A DNA stretch of 64,000 nucleotides from Streptomyces sp. 1-11. Its GTDB lineage: Bacteria; Actinomycetota; Actinomycetes; Streptomycetales; Streptomycetaceae. This document shows positions 8,201-18,300 of the stretch, piece by piece (positions within the stretch are counted from its first letter, which is position 1; every line of letters starts with the position of its first letter). Below the pieces are notes generated by a model, which did no database searches, had not been told where the DNA came from, and saw nothing but the letters and a program-made list of their open reading frames with translations. A program made the position numbers and the translations under genes. The stretch is taken from positions 159,809 through 223,808 of the forward strand of contig NZ_BJTV01000014.1 in the NCBI RefSeq assembly GCF_007176755.1, written 5' to 3'.

Positions 8201-11200
8201 GTTGTAGGCGTTGTTGGTGACGACCGTCCAGCCGTGCGAGTCGTACTGGGTGTCGGACACGGTGGCCGTGCCGTTCTCGGCGGTGTCCTGGGTCTGCAGC
8301 GTGCGCAGCAGCGCGTCGTGCAGAGTGACGCTGGACTTGTAACTTCCGTCGTCCAGCAGCGACTTCTCGGTGATGACGGAGGGCCCGGTCTGGGACAGCT
8401 GGTAGCCGTACGTCATGTTCGCCGGCGCGCTGTTGGCCTTGATCTCGTTGGGCAGCCACACGGCCGTCAGGCGGCCGAGCGCGTCGTAGGTGAGCGAGGT
8501 GAGCAGGTTCGCCTCGTCCGTCTTGGCCACCGGCAGGGCCCGGGCGGGGTCCAGCGTGGTGCTGGTGACGTGGCAGTCCTTGGAGCTGGTGCTGCTGGTG
8601 GTGCAGGCCGAGCCGGGCGTCACCTGGGTGGCCGTGACGGTGCCGGTGGGCAGGGCGCCGCTGCTCGGGCTGAAGGCCGTGGTGACGGTCTGCGCGAGGC
8701 TCTTGCCGTCGGGCGAGGTGGACTTGGGGGTGCGGGTGACCGTCGTGGCGCGACCGTACGAGTCGTAGCCGGTGGCGGTCTCGTCGACGAAGGCGGTGGC
8801 GGTGGCGCCGCTCGATGCGGAGGCCTTGCGCACCAGGGTGGGGTCGCCGTGGTCGGGCAGTGCCGGGTTCTGCTGGCCGTCGCCGTCGTAGGCGAAGGGG
8901 TTGCCGTCGAAGGAGGTGCGGGTGTCGGAGATCAGCGTGCCGCCTGGGGTGGCACCGGCCGCGGAGCAGTCCTGGGCCGTGGTGATGGTCTCGGCCGCCA
9001 GGGTCAGCAGCGGCTTGCTGTTGGACAGGTAGCGGGTGTAGGTGCACTTGGCGACGTTGTCGCTGTCCGCGGTCTCGCCCCGGTCGTCGACCTGCACGGG
9101 CAGGCCGGTGGTCGGCTTGCCCAGGGTGGTGTCGTAGAAGGTGTCCGTCTCGGTCTTGCGCCAGCCGTACGACACGGCCTGGCGGGTGAGCGACTTGGCC
9201 GGGCGGACCATCTGGGCGGTCAGGTCGGGCAGGCCGCTGCGTTTGCGGCCGGCCGTCGGTCCGATGACCCTGGGCACGTTCACGACTGCCTTGTCCAGGC
9301 TGCCGCCCGAGGCGGTGTAGGTGTCGGTCTCGAAGACCTCGCCCGCCAGAGCGTCGTCGTCGGTGACCGAGGTCGCGCCGTCCTGGCTGGTCACATCCGG
9401 CACCGAGCGGGTCTTGCCGCCGGGCAGCGTGTCGCCGTTCATGCCCAGGAGGTAGTAGGTCTTCGTGAGCGTCTTCTGGTCGTGGACCTTCACGCCGTCG
9501 GTGTAGTGGAAGACGTTGGGGTCACCGGTGGTGACGTCCACCTCCGGGTAGCCCCGGAACTGGCCCCAGGTGCGGTTCTTGGCCTTGACGACCTCGTTGT
9601 CGTCGTAGTGCCAGCCCGGCTTGCCCTTGTAGGCGTAGTCCGTCTCCAGCTCGGGCTGGGTGCCGTCCTGGTAGGAGTTGTGCGGGTCGGTGGTGACGAC
9701 CGAGGAGACCTTGTACTTGTAGAACCAGTCCATCCACGGCGCGGGCTGCCCGTACGGGGTCCAGTACACCGGGAAGCAGGACAGCGTGTTGGTCGAGGCG
9801 AACGTCCTGGCCGCCGTGTCCGTGGGGTCGTTCGGATCGCTGGCCGGGGCGCTGGAGCAGTCGGGCCGGTCGTAGGAGACGGTGGTCTCGGCGCCGGTCT
9901 CGCTGGTGACCGTCTGGATGCGGTCGTGGTACATCAGCGGCATCTGCGGGATCGTGCCCACGCGGTTGGGCAGTTGCAGCGGCGGGTCGAAGCTCACCGC
10001 CGGGGTGGACGTGCTGTCCGAGGCGCCGCCCAGGGTGTCGAGACCGGTGCGCTTGACCGAGTCGAGCCACAGGGTGGGGGCGTGGTCCCCGCCGTCGGGG
10101 AAGGACTGGGTGAAGCTGTACTTGTCGACCTGCTTGGTCGCGCCGCCGGTCTGGATCTGTGTGGTGACGGCGGTCAGGCGCTTGCGCGACCAGAAGCTCG
10201 GGCTGTGCGTGGTGCAGGTCGAGCCGGAGGTGCAGTTCAGGTCGACCGGCACATCGGGCCAGTAGGCGGCGTTGGCGGTGGTGAACTGGCTGTCCGCGCA
10301 GGTGTTGCCTGTGGGGGTGCCGGGGATGCAGCGCTCGGCGGTGTCGAAGAGGATCTGTTCCGGGGCCGTGCCCGAGAGGACCGTCGAGGACGTCATGCCG
10401 TAGTCGATCCGGGACAGCGTGCCGCCACGGGTGTACGAGACCGCGGTGTCCTTCATGTCCGCGCCGTAGTAGCCCGTCTCCGGCTTGTAGTACCAGGCGG
10501 AGGCGTTGCCGTGCGTGTCGACCGCGTAGTCGAGGTTGAACCGGTAGCCCAGCGTGCAGGAGCTGGAGGCGAAGTCGGTGCCGTCGGGGCACGCCGGCAC
10601 ACCGCCGTGCGCTTTGTAGACGGGCACCGTCCAGGCCGACTTGGTCTCCTCCTTGCCGGAGGACCAGCCCGGCAGGCGGTTGTACCCGAAGTAGTACTGG
10701 ACACCGCCCTCGGTGACCCTGAAGTACTCCCCGTTGTCGGTGCCGTTCGTGGTGCCCGTCAGGTCCTCCACCTTGGTGGTGGCGTCGTCCTGGACCGGGC
10801 GGAAGGTCTTGGTGTCGTCGTCGTAGACGATCTGGGTCGACTTCCCGTTCATCGACAGGGTCAGGATCTGGCCCGCCCAGCACTGGTCGCCGTCGTTCTT
10901 GGGCGCTCCGGAGGAGGAGTCGTCGTTGCACGGTTTGTACGTGCGCTCGATGAAGTTCTCCGTCGAGGACCAGCCGTCGCCCAGCCACGAGGACTGGTTG
11001 TTCGTGCCCTCGGTCCGTGCGTCCTGGCTGGAGGAGTCGTACGACAGGCTCACCTGCGGGGTGACGCCGGCGATCGCGGCGGGCACCGTGATCGGGTAGC
11101 TGTAGGTGAACGCGCCGGTGTTGCCGGACGTCGACCAGGTGCCCGCGGGTGACAGGCTCGTGGCGGAGTAGTCGCCCGACGAACCCGACGTGTCGGCGGC

Positions 11201-11980
11201 GGCCGCCAGGACCGTCATCGCGCCGGACGCCGCCGTCGCCCCGCTGCCGCGCGCCGTGCCGCCGGTGCCGACGCCCGGCACCCCGACCTGTGCGGACAGC
11301 GGTGTGCCGGGCGCGGTGCGCACCGGGGACTGGGTCTGGCACCTGGCCAGCTTCGGTGTGGTCAGCGCGCACTGGGGCAGCTCGACCAGGTGCAGGCGGG
11401 AGGCGAAGTCACCGCCGAAGGCGTAGCGGAAGGAGGAGTCGTCCACCCGCAGTGCGACCTTGCCGCTGCCGGGGCCGGTGCGCCGCAGGGTGAAGAGCAG
11501 GCCGTGGACGCCCGCGGCGCGTGCGCTCTTCTGGTCCAGCACGGTCACCCGCAGGCGCTGTGTGCGCTTGACGGCGGCCGCCTGGGGCCGCACGGCGGCG
11601 CCGGCGCCGAGCAGAACCGGCGTCTTTCCGGCCCGTACCTGGGTGGCGTCGGCGGCCGGCCGCGTGGAGGCGGCCGCTACGGGCACGGTGACCTCCGCGC
11701 TGCCCGGCGCCGGCAGCTTGGTGTGCCCGGTGGGGTCGAAGTGCTTGAAGCCCTTGTGCCCGGCGCCGCGCTTCGGCGTTCTGTGGGTGAAGGGGATCGA
11801 CTTGTCGTGCGGGGCCGCGGGAGCCGAGACGTGGCGTTCGGCCGCGGAGGCCGCGGTGGCCGTCCCCGCCGGCAGCAGTCCCGTCACCAGCAGGGCGCCG
11901 ACCGCGGCGAAGACCGTACGGCGAGGTCTTCGAGTGCGGGAAGCCGTCCGGCCGCGTCTCCACCCCGTTGTCCGCACCAT
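5255..11980 (-). CDS. Secreted Rhs/YD-repeat protein with polymorphic C-terminal tail
   Basis: 2,241 residues. A GGGAGGG ribosome site precedes the ATG at 11980. A signal peptide with an arginine-rich n-region and the core FAAVGALLVTGLLPAG predicts cleavage near residue 47. After about 220 linker residues, a TcdB/SpvB-like opening (SYPITVPAAIAGVTPQVSLSYDS) begins near residue 270. Dozens of YD repeats (YDxxGR, YGYDxxGQ) run from about 900 to 1,900. The Rhs-associated core contains YTPYGQTR, SYLGKPQD, YDASLGRFISADP and YTYAGDNP and ends in DPTGL at about 1,954-1,958. The remaining 283 residues are the variable tail: a Cys/His-containing start, a middle region (EKWGYYKADGDFVWMLQLKF, GKYTNPFTGQEG, SHIPLD) and a glycine-zipper hydrophobic end. 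I infer a contact-dependent or wall-associated toxin; the tail's activity is unassigned. Confidence 0.88.
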   Translation of the reverse strand: MVRTTGWRRGRTASRTRRPRRTVFAAVGALLVTGLLPAGTATAASAAERHVSAPAAPHDKSIPFTHRTPKRGAGHKGFKHFDPTGHTKLPAPGSAEVTVPVAAASTRPAADATQVRAGKTPVLLGAGAAVRPQAAAVKRTQRLRVTVLDQKSARAAGVHGLLFTLRRTGPGSGKVALRVDDSSFRYAFGGDFASRLHLVELPQCALTTPKLARCQTQSPVRTAPGTPLSAQVGVPGVGTGGTARGSGATAASGAMTVLAAAADTSGSSGDYSATSLSPAGTWSTSGNTGAFTYSYPITVPAAIAGVTPQVSLSYDSSSQDARTEGTNNQSSWLGDGWSSTENFIERTYKPCNDDSSSGAPKNDGDQCWAGQILTLSMNGKSTQIVYDDDTKTFRPVQDDATTKVEDLTGTTNGTDNGEYFRVTEGGVQYYFGYNRLPGWSSGKEETKSAWTVPVYKAHGGVPACPDGTDFASSSCTLGYRFNLDYAVDTHGNASAWYYKPETGYYGADMKDTAVSYTRGGTLSRIDYGMTSSTVLSGTAPEQILFDTAERCIPGTPTGNTCADSQFTTANAAYWPDVPVDLNCTSGSTCTTHSPSFWSRKRLTAVTTQIQTGGATKQVDKYSFTQSFPDGGDHAPTLWLDSVKRTGLDTLGGASDSTSTPAVSFDPPLQLPNRVGTIPQMPLMYHDRIQTVTSETGAETTVSYDRPDCSSAPASDPNDPTDTAARTFASTNTLSCFPVYWTPYGQPAPWMDWFYKYKVSSVVTTDPHNSYQDGTQPELETDYAYKGKPGWHYDDNEVVKAKNRTWGQFRGYPEVDVTTGDPNVFHYTDGVKVHDQKTLTKTYYLLGMNGDTLPGGKTRSVPDVTSQDGATSVTDDDALAGEVFETDTYTASGGSLDKAVVNVPRVIGPTAGRKRSGLPDLTAQMVRPAKSLTRQAVSYGWRKTETDTFYDTTLGKPTTGLPVQVDDRGETADSDNVAKCTYTRYLSNSKPLLTLAAETITTAQDCSAAGATPGGTLISDTRTSFDGNPFAYDGDGQQNPALPDHGDPTLVRKASASSGATATAFVDETATGYDSYGRATTVTRTPKSTSPDGKSLAQTVTTAFSPSSGALPTGTVTATQVTPGSACTTSSTSSKDCHVTSTTLDPARALPVAKTDEANLLTSLTYDALGRLTAVWLPNEIKANSAPANMTYGYQLSQTGPSVITEKSLLDDGSYKSSVTLHDALLRTLQTQDTAENGTATVSDTQYDSHGWTVVTNNAYNVGGNPGSSLISVSQVSIPDTTVTDHDGQGRADLVTEEHDGAKTWTTTTAYTGDRTTVLPPKGGVATTTVTNARGQKTELDQYTAVPAVSGSAASGFTTTGGTPSATTYGYDAAGQQNRVTGPDKAVWKFGYDLLGRKTSQSDPDAGPSKYGFDDAGDLVSTTDARNVELDYTYDLLGRKLTGSDKAKSDFQFASWTYDTLRVGKLTSSTRYVQGTTGGYTVATTGYTSLGKSTGAKITLPSSEAPLPSTYTTTYTYTTNDQLLKTQTDPRTQGLNSEVITYGRDALGSPTTTASSAFSYVSATTYTNYGEPSQLTLGASTNPAWTTYGYDDQTRRPTSRVVSRTQAPGPTVDDTGYAYDDAGNPTSITDRQSETGNTVTDQQCFAYDTLNRLASAWTATDKCAAAPPTGSTLSTTAGSYWQSYSYDAVGDRLQTVDHAVGQGGTTTTTGYTNGCTANCNSTGVQPHTLTDTTGGTDPTHFVYDTAGNLLTRTPAGSPSQSLTWDDEGHLAEVDTGGSSPKATTYLYDADGNQLIRRDPGQTTLFAGDTEIVVNTGVTPNVLLGAVRSYTHGGGTGQPVAVRSSLSGGGLKYLFADAHGTATLAMDATTQAVARRQYTPYGQTRGSANSTSWPDPTRSYLGKPQDTSTGYTDVGARKYDASLGRFISADPVFEADSPQELGGYTYAGDNPVTSEDPTGLESCYPHYCSGTNGTYGTYHSENDPASPDYKGSSHYSETHGSDNSTATSVLVNGTVGGVHAGTNLVKMLTTAERNAGWLRNWAATQGWVLNPNTPVEKWGYYKADGDFVWMLQLKFQGSTTAGLHAGSTQPRVSARLDLKGKYTNPFTGQEGAKGDALLGSSDPNANLSHIPLDEPWVKPGSLDLLKSGVRVGGKLMVGAAVAYDVYDVATAPSDQKVSTATRDAAGLAGGLAGAAYGAETGAAIGFAFGPAGSVVGGVVGGLVGGVIGSGVGESIADGIKDLF
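6107..6121 (-). other. Rhs core/tail boundary motif DPTGL
   Basis: In Rhs proteins the conserved core ends in a DPxGL motif, and everything after it is exchangeable toxin sequence. Here DPTGL is encoded at these positions, leaving 283 codons (5258-6106) of tail before the stop. Confidence 0.8.
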
Positions 11981-12315
11981 CGTGTGGGATCCCTCCCCCA
12001 AGCAGGGCACACGACTCGCGTCAGGAAAAGGCGAGTTCACGTGCACGCCAAAACGGGGGCACACGTCGGTCACGCCCCCCGCGACGAGTCACGCTAGGGC
12101 CTGGGGTGATCTGTGAAGGCAAAGTGATTCTTGTGAAATAGCCAAGGAATCGCGGGAGTTGGAACCCAAGCCGTACCGCATACGCCAAAAGCGGACTACG
12201 GAGCGGTACTTCGCGGTCACGCATTGATGGATTCCGTTCAGTCAGGCCCGCAGAATGCACAGCGGCGCGGACCCACGGGGGGACCGCCCGATACCTGCGA
12301 AGGATCCCAACGTCG
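11981..12315. promoter_or_regulatory. Shared divergent control region of the Rhs and LamG genes
   Basis: 335 bp with no credible gene. It carries the 5' regions of both large secreted-protein genes. Positions 12100-12180 are locally richer in A/T than the flanks. They contain two similar direct elements, GTGATCTGTGAA (12106-12117) and GTGATTCTTGTGAA (12124-12137), which could be an operator or part of overlapping promoters. I could not assign -35/-10 pairs with confidence. Confidence 0.45.
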
Positions 12316-15300
12316 ATGTCCGCCTTTCGCACACCCATGCGCGCGTCCAGACGCCCGGCCTCCAGACCACTGGCCGTCGCCGTGGTCGCGGCCCTCGCGG
12401 CCGGATCGCTGACCGCCACGGTGACGGCCCACGCGGCGCCCGCCGCCCCCGGCCGGCCGTCCCAGAAGTCGCACAGCACGCGTTCCGGGTCCGCCGCCCG
12501 CCGCTTCAACGCCACCGAGTCCGCGTCCGCGCGCGCCAAGGCCTCCGGCAAGCCGGTGACGGTCGACCAGCTCACCGACGTCGGCACGACGGTGGTGGCC
12601 AACCCGGACGGCACCTTCACCCGCACCGACTCCTCGATGCCGCAGCGCACCCGGCAGCACGGCAAGTGGGTGCCGATCGACACCACGCTGGTGCGGCGGG
12701 CCGACGGCACCTGGGCGCCCAAGGCCGCCGTGACCGACGTGTCCTTCTCCGGCGGCGGTTCCCGCGCGCTGGTCACGATGCGCAGCGACGGCGACAGGCT
12801 GGGCTTCTCCTGGCCCGGCAGGCTGCCCCGGCCGGTGATCTCGGGAGACACCGCCACCTACCCGGACGTCCTGCCGCAGGTCGACCTCCAGCTCACCGCG
12901 GACGCCTCCGGCTACTCCTCGGTCCTGGTCGTCAAGACCCGCAAGGCAGCAGCCGATCCGCGTCTGCGGCACCTCGCGCTGAACACCACCTCGGCCCGTC
13001 TGAAGCTGGTGTCCACCCGCGACGGCGGTGCGCAGGCCACGGACAGGCGCACCGGCCGCACGGTCTTCCACAGCGACACCGCGCTGATGTGGGACAGCGC
13101 CGGCCGGCGGGCCGGTGGCGCGGCGTTCTCCTCGGCCGGCGCCGAGCACAAGGCCGCGGCGCGGGTCGGCAGGCACCGCGCCCAGGTGCGGGTGAGCCTG
13201 AAGTCCGGCAAGCAACTGCTGGGCCTGGACGAGAAGATGCTCGACGCCGGAAGCACCGCCTACCCGGTGTACGTGGACCCGGAGTGGAGCGGCCGGCCCT
13301 CGCAGCTCGACTGGGCGCGGATCTCCGACAACGGGTGGAACGTCTACAACTCCACCTCGACGTCGGGTTCGACCAACGCCCGTGAGGGATGGGACAACTC
13401 CTACCCCGGCAACGGCGAGCGGGCCCGGACCTACTACCAGATGAACACCAGCGGCATCAAAGGCGCGGTGGTCACCAAGGCCTCGCTGTACGTGAAGCAG
13501 CTCTCCGCCGCCTCCTGTGCCGACACCCCGGCCGCCGTCTACGGCACCGACCGGCCCGCCGGGTGGAGCTCCTCCTCGCTGTACTGGGGGCACGAACCCG
13601 GGGGGCGCACCGGCTCGCTGGGCAGCAACCCGGTGAGCCACGAGGCCGGCACCTGCCCGGTCACCGACGGCGCGCACTCCTGGGTGAGCCCGCCCTCGCT
13701 CGAGTTCGACGTGACCTCACGGGCGAAGAGCGCGGCGGCCGGCGGCTGGAAGAGCATGACGCTGATGGTCCAGTCGCCCGACATGAACGACGCCACCCAG
13801 TGGAAGCAGCTCGCCTACGGCGGCGGCGCCACCATGTCGGTCACCTACAGCTACCGCCCGAAGCTGAAGAACGGCACCGGCACCCCGGCCATCAAGCCCT
13901 CCATCGTCAGCTCGGGCAAGACGATGACCACCACCCACACCCCGACGCTGTCCGCGCGGGCGGTCGACCCCGACCTGGCCGGCGGCAGCGAGCTGGTGCG
14001 CATCGACTACAACGTCTTCAACTCCTCCGGCACCCTGATCCACCAGGGCTTCGGTCCCAACCTCGACTCCAGGAAGCGCGCCCGGTACAACACCAACGGC
14101 AGCGACTGGACCACCCCGAGCCTTCCCGACGGCACCTACACCTGGAAGGCCACCGCGCAGAACGCGGCCGGTTACTGGGCCGGCGCCGGCTCCGGCATCT
14201 GGACCAAGACGCAGACGTTCACGGTGGACACCAGCGCGCCGCCCGCGCCCACGGTGACCTCCAGCCAGTTCCCGGCCAAGCAGATCGGCTCCGCGTTCGG
14301 GGACAAGGGCACCTTCACGCTCAGCAACAACCACACCAACAACGTCACCGGCTACCTCTTCTGCCTGGACGCCACGCTCGGCAGCACGGTGTACAGCAGC
14401 GGCGCCACCCACTGGACCACGGGCACGAAGATCACGCCGGGCAAGGTGTACTACGTCACCTCCGACAACGGGCCCGGCACCGGCACCGCGGTCGTCAACG
14501 GCAGCGCCTCCCCCGCCTTCGCCCCCGGCACCGCGGGCCCGCACACCCTGTACGCCAAGGCCGTCGACCAGGCCGGCTCGACGTCGATCACCCAGACGTC
14601 CTACGCCTTCTACGCCGGGACCAGCACCCCGACGTACGCCTACGGCGACAAGATGATCGCCGGCTGGACGGCGACCAACACCGACGGCACCACCACCGCC
14701 GTGCCCAAGGCGACGACCGCCTCCAAGGGCGGTCAGCTGATCAGCCAGGCGGCCGGCAGCGGGTACGAGTTCGCCGACGGCTACCAGGCCATGCTCGCCA
14801 ACAAGAGCACGACGAAGGTCGTCTCCGGTGACAGCGCCACGTTCGGCTTCGACATCCCCAAGGACGGCCCCTGGAGCTTCGGGGTCAATCTGACCAAGGC
14901 CAAGGACTACGGCATCTACCGCCTGGTCCTGGACGCGGGCAAGCCCACCGAGTCCACTCTGATCAGCGGTTTCGACGCCTACAACTCCTATGTGACGACC
15001 CGGTTCGTGAACCTGGGCATCCCGAAGGACACGAACGGCCAGCTGCTCACCCTCAAGCAGGGCGCGCACACCCTGACGCTCACCCTGACCGGGAAGAACC
15101 CCAGCTCGTCCGGCTACCAGGCGGGCCTCGACGTGCTGCGCCTCGCACCCGCGCTGACCTGCCCGGTCAACAGCACCTCGAGCTGCCTGAACAACACCGC
15201 GACCAGCACCTTCACCACGACGACCAGCGCGGCCGACGCCGACGGCTCCGGCAACAGCATCAACTCCGCCGACCTGACCGCCACGGCGGGCTGGCAGAGC

Positions 15301-18300
15301 GGCAAGCAGGTGACCGTCGACGGCGCCACCATCACGCTGCCCAAGTTCGGCACCGGCAGCTACGACAACATGCTGGCCTCCGGCCAGACCGTCACCGTGC
15401 CCGGCAGCGGCGTGGTCAACACCGGTGACGCGCTGGTCTTCCTCGCCTTCGCCACCGGCGGCGCGGCCAAGGGCGCCACCGGCACCGTCACCTACGGCAA
15501 GGGCAACTGCCTCGACCCCGACGGCAACCCGGCCGACCAGTCGTACACGCTGGACACCGTGCCCGACTGGATGAGCGGGCCCACCTCCGCGGCCACGCTG
15601 ACCCTCGTTCACCAGAACCACAGCAACAACACCCAGACCAGCCCGAGCCCGGGGCCGAAGATCTACGCCGTCAGCGTCCCGCTGGCCTGCCCCGGCTCGG
15701 TCGTCAGCAGCGTCTCCCTGCCGCTGTTCACCAACGGCGTCCAGTCCGGCCAGCCCACCCTGCACGTGCTCGGCATCGGCGTGCGGCCCCTGACCGGCAA
15801 CGGCTCCCAGCACTGGGTCGGCACCTTCTCCTCCGTCCAGGACACGGCCAAGGTGCAGCTGACGAGCGGCGCCACCGCCACCGTCAGCGGACAGACGCTG
15901 CGCATGCCGGCCCAGGTCAGCATCGGCACCGACGACGGCAACGGGGTGCGCGTCCACCTCTCCAACGCCATGGGCACCGCACCGGTGACCTTCGACGCGG
16001 CCTCCGTCGCCCTGCAGGACGCGACCGCGGGCGGCGCCACGACGGCGGCGGCGCCGGTGCCGCTGACCTTCGCGGGCGGCTCCGCCTCCGTCACCGTCCC
16101 GGCCGGCGGCGACGTCACCAGCGACCCCGTGACGCTGGCCGTGGCCCAGCAGGCGACCGTGCTGGTCAGCCTGCAGGTGCACGGCTCGGTGTCCGCCATG
16201 CCCGGGCACGGCCTGGCCCGGACCCCGGTGTGGGTCAGCGACGCGGCCAACCGCACCGCTGACACCGCGGCCACGAAGTACACCGCGACCACGTACACGG
16301 GTCTGCCCTACCTGGCGGGCATCGACGTCACCACGCCGGCCTCCGCGCCGACCGGCTCCCTGGTCCTCTACGGCGACCAGAGCGTCAACGGTGACACCGC
16401 GAGCGGCGACGGCCGGCACCACCTCGGCGACGCCATCACCGGCGCCATCGTGAACGACCCCAACGGGGACGGCGCCGTCGACTACGGCGTGCTCAACGCG
16501 GGCACCAACAGCACCAGCCTGAGCAGCAACCTGCTGCCGCAGATCACCAACGCCGACGCTCCCACCAACGCGCTCAACCCGCTGGACCGCAACGTGCTGG
16601 CCCAGGGCAACGTGCGCACGGTGCTCGTCTCCACCGGCGCCGCCGACCTGCTCAACTGCACCGGCGACGCCAACACCTGCGCCACCAAGGTGGAGAACGG
16701 GCTGGCCTCGCTCAACAGCCAGATCGGCTCGTACTACACCGACGACAGCCAGGCGTACGTCAACGGGCAGCCGGTGACGCAGAACTCCAACATCACCGTC
16801 TACCTGACCACCATCGCGCCGTTCACCGCCGCCCACCCGGGCACGGCGACGCAGGAGTCGGCGCGCGAGCAGGTCAACGGCTACCTGCTGGACAACTTCC
16901 CCACCCAGGTGATCGACTTCGCCGCGGCGGTCTCCACGGACGGCACGGCCACCTCGTCGACCGTCAAGGCGGCCGACCTCTCCGGCGGCAACCCGTCCGA
17001 CGCGTACTACGGCGACCTCGCTGCCCGCTACGTCAACGACACCAACACCCAGGTCGTCGCCATCGCGCCGAACCTGATCGTCCCCGAGGCCACCGGCAGC
17101 GACACTCCCGACAACCAGTGGGACCTGTCCGCCGACGGCAGCGACGCACGCGGGGACAACCCGTTCACCGCGGTCGGGGGCGCCACCTTCAACGCGGCCG
17201 GGCCGGACGCGGTCAACGCCCCGGCGGGCGCCACCTCCTTCGACGGCAGCACCGGCTTCCTGGCGAGCGACCACACCGCGGTCGACACCCTCGCCGACTA
17301 CACCCTCTCCGCGTGGGTGAAGCTGGACTCGGCGGACAACCCGGCCACCGCCATCTGCGAGGGCACCAGCCAGCACCAGGCCTTCTACATCGGCTACGAC
17401 CGGGGCAACAAGGGCTGGATGTTCCAGACCACGACCACCAACGACGACAGCGCCGACTTCCCCACCGCGGAGGGCGACACCGGCACCGGCGCCCTGGGCA
17501 CCTGGACGCACCTCCTGGTCACCTACACCGCTCCCGTGGACGGCGACGCCGGCACCGGCCTGATGTCGATCTACCAGAACGGCACGCTGATGGGGACGGC
17601 CACCAACCTCACCCCGCAGTACGACTCGTCCATGCCGCTGACCATCGGCGGCTGCGTCAACAGCCCCGACGCGACGTCGCCGTACAACGCCTTCCCCGGT
17701 TCCGTCGCGGACGTGCAGGTCTACCCCTACGCGATGGCGCCCGGCGAGGCCGGTGCGAACAGCGTGATCGTCCCGGCCGGCTGGGACAAGGGCATGCCCG
17801 AGGACGACTGGAAGCTCGGCTCGGACGGCGCCGACAGCGCGGCCCTGAACCCGCTCACCCCGTCCGGCGGCGTCAGCTTCGGCACCGACGCGCCCAGCGG
17901 GCTGTCCGGCAGCGTCGCCTTCGACGGCAGCACCGGGTTCCTCAAGAGCAGGCAGAGCGCCGTGAACACCCTCGGGGACTACACGGTGTCGGCCTGGGTG
18001 AAGATCAACTCCGCCCTGGGCACCACCGCGGTCTGCCAGGGCACCACGGAGCACCAGTCCTTCTACCTCTCCTACGACAGACCCAGCGGCGCCTGGATGT
18101 TCCAGACCACGACCACCAACGACGACAACGCCGACTTCCCGACGGCGGAAGGAGACAACAACACCGGTCCGGTCGGCACCTGGACCCATCTGGTCGCCAC
18201 GTTCCGGGCCCCGGTCGCCGGGGACGCCGACACCGGGACCATGGCGCTCTACCAGAACGGCTCCCTGATGGGCACGGCCAAGAACCTGAGCCCGCAGTAC

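Noticed and set aside
5222..11152. A 1,976-codon open frame on the plus strand, antisense to the Rhs gene
   Set aside because: It is a composition artefact of GC-rich third positions in the real minus-strand gene: no domain, monotonous Gly/Arg/Val/Ala content, and the minus strand carries unmistakable Rhs motifs.
5255..11980. Classifying the Rhs protein as a Tc insecticidal toxin component
   Set aside because: The TcdB/SpvB-like opening is suggestive, but no TcA or TcC partner is nearby, and the signal peptide plus downstream small gene fit a secreted polymorphic toxin better.
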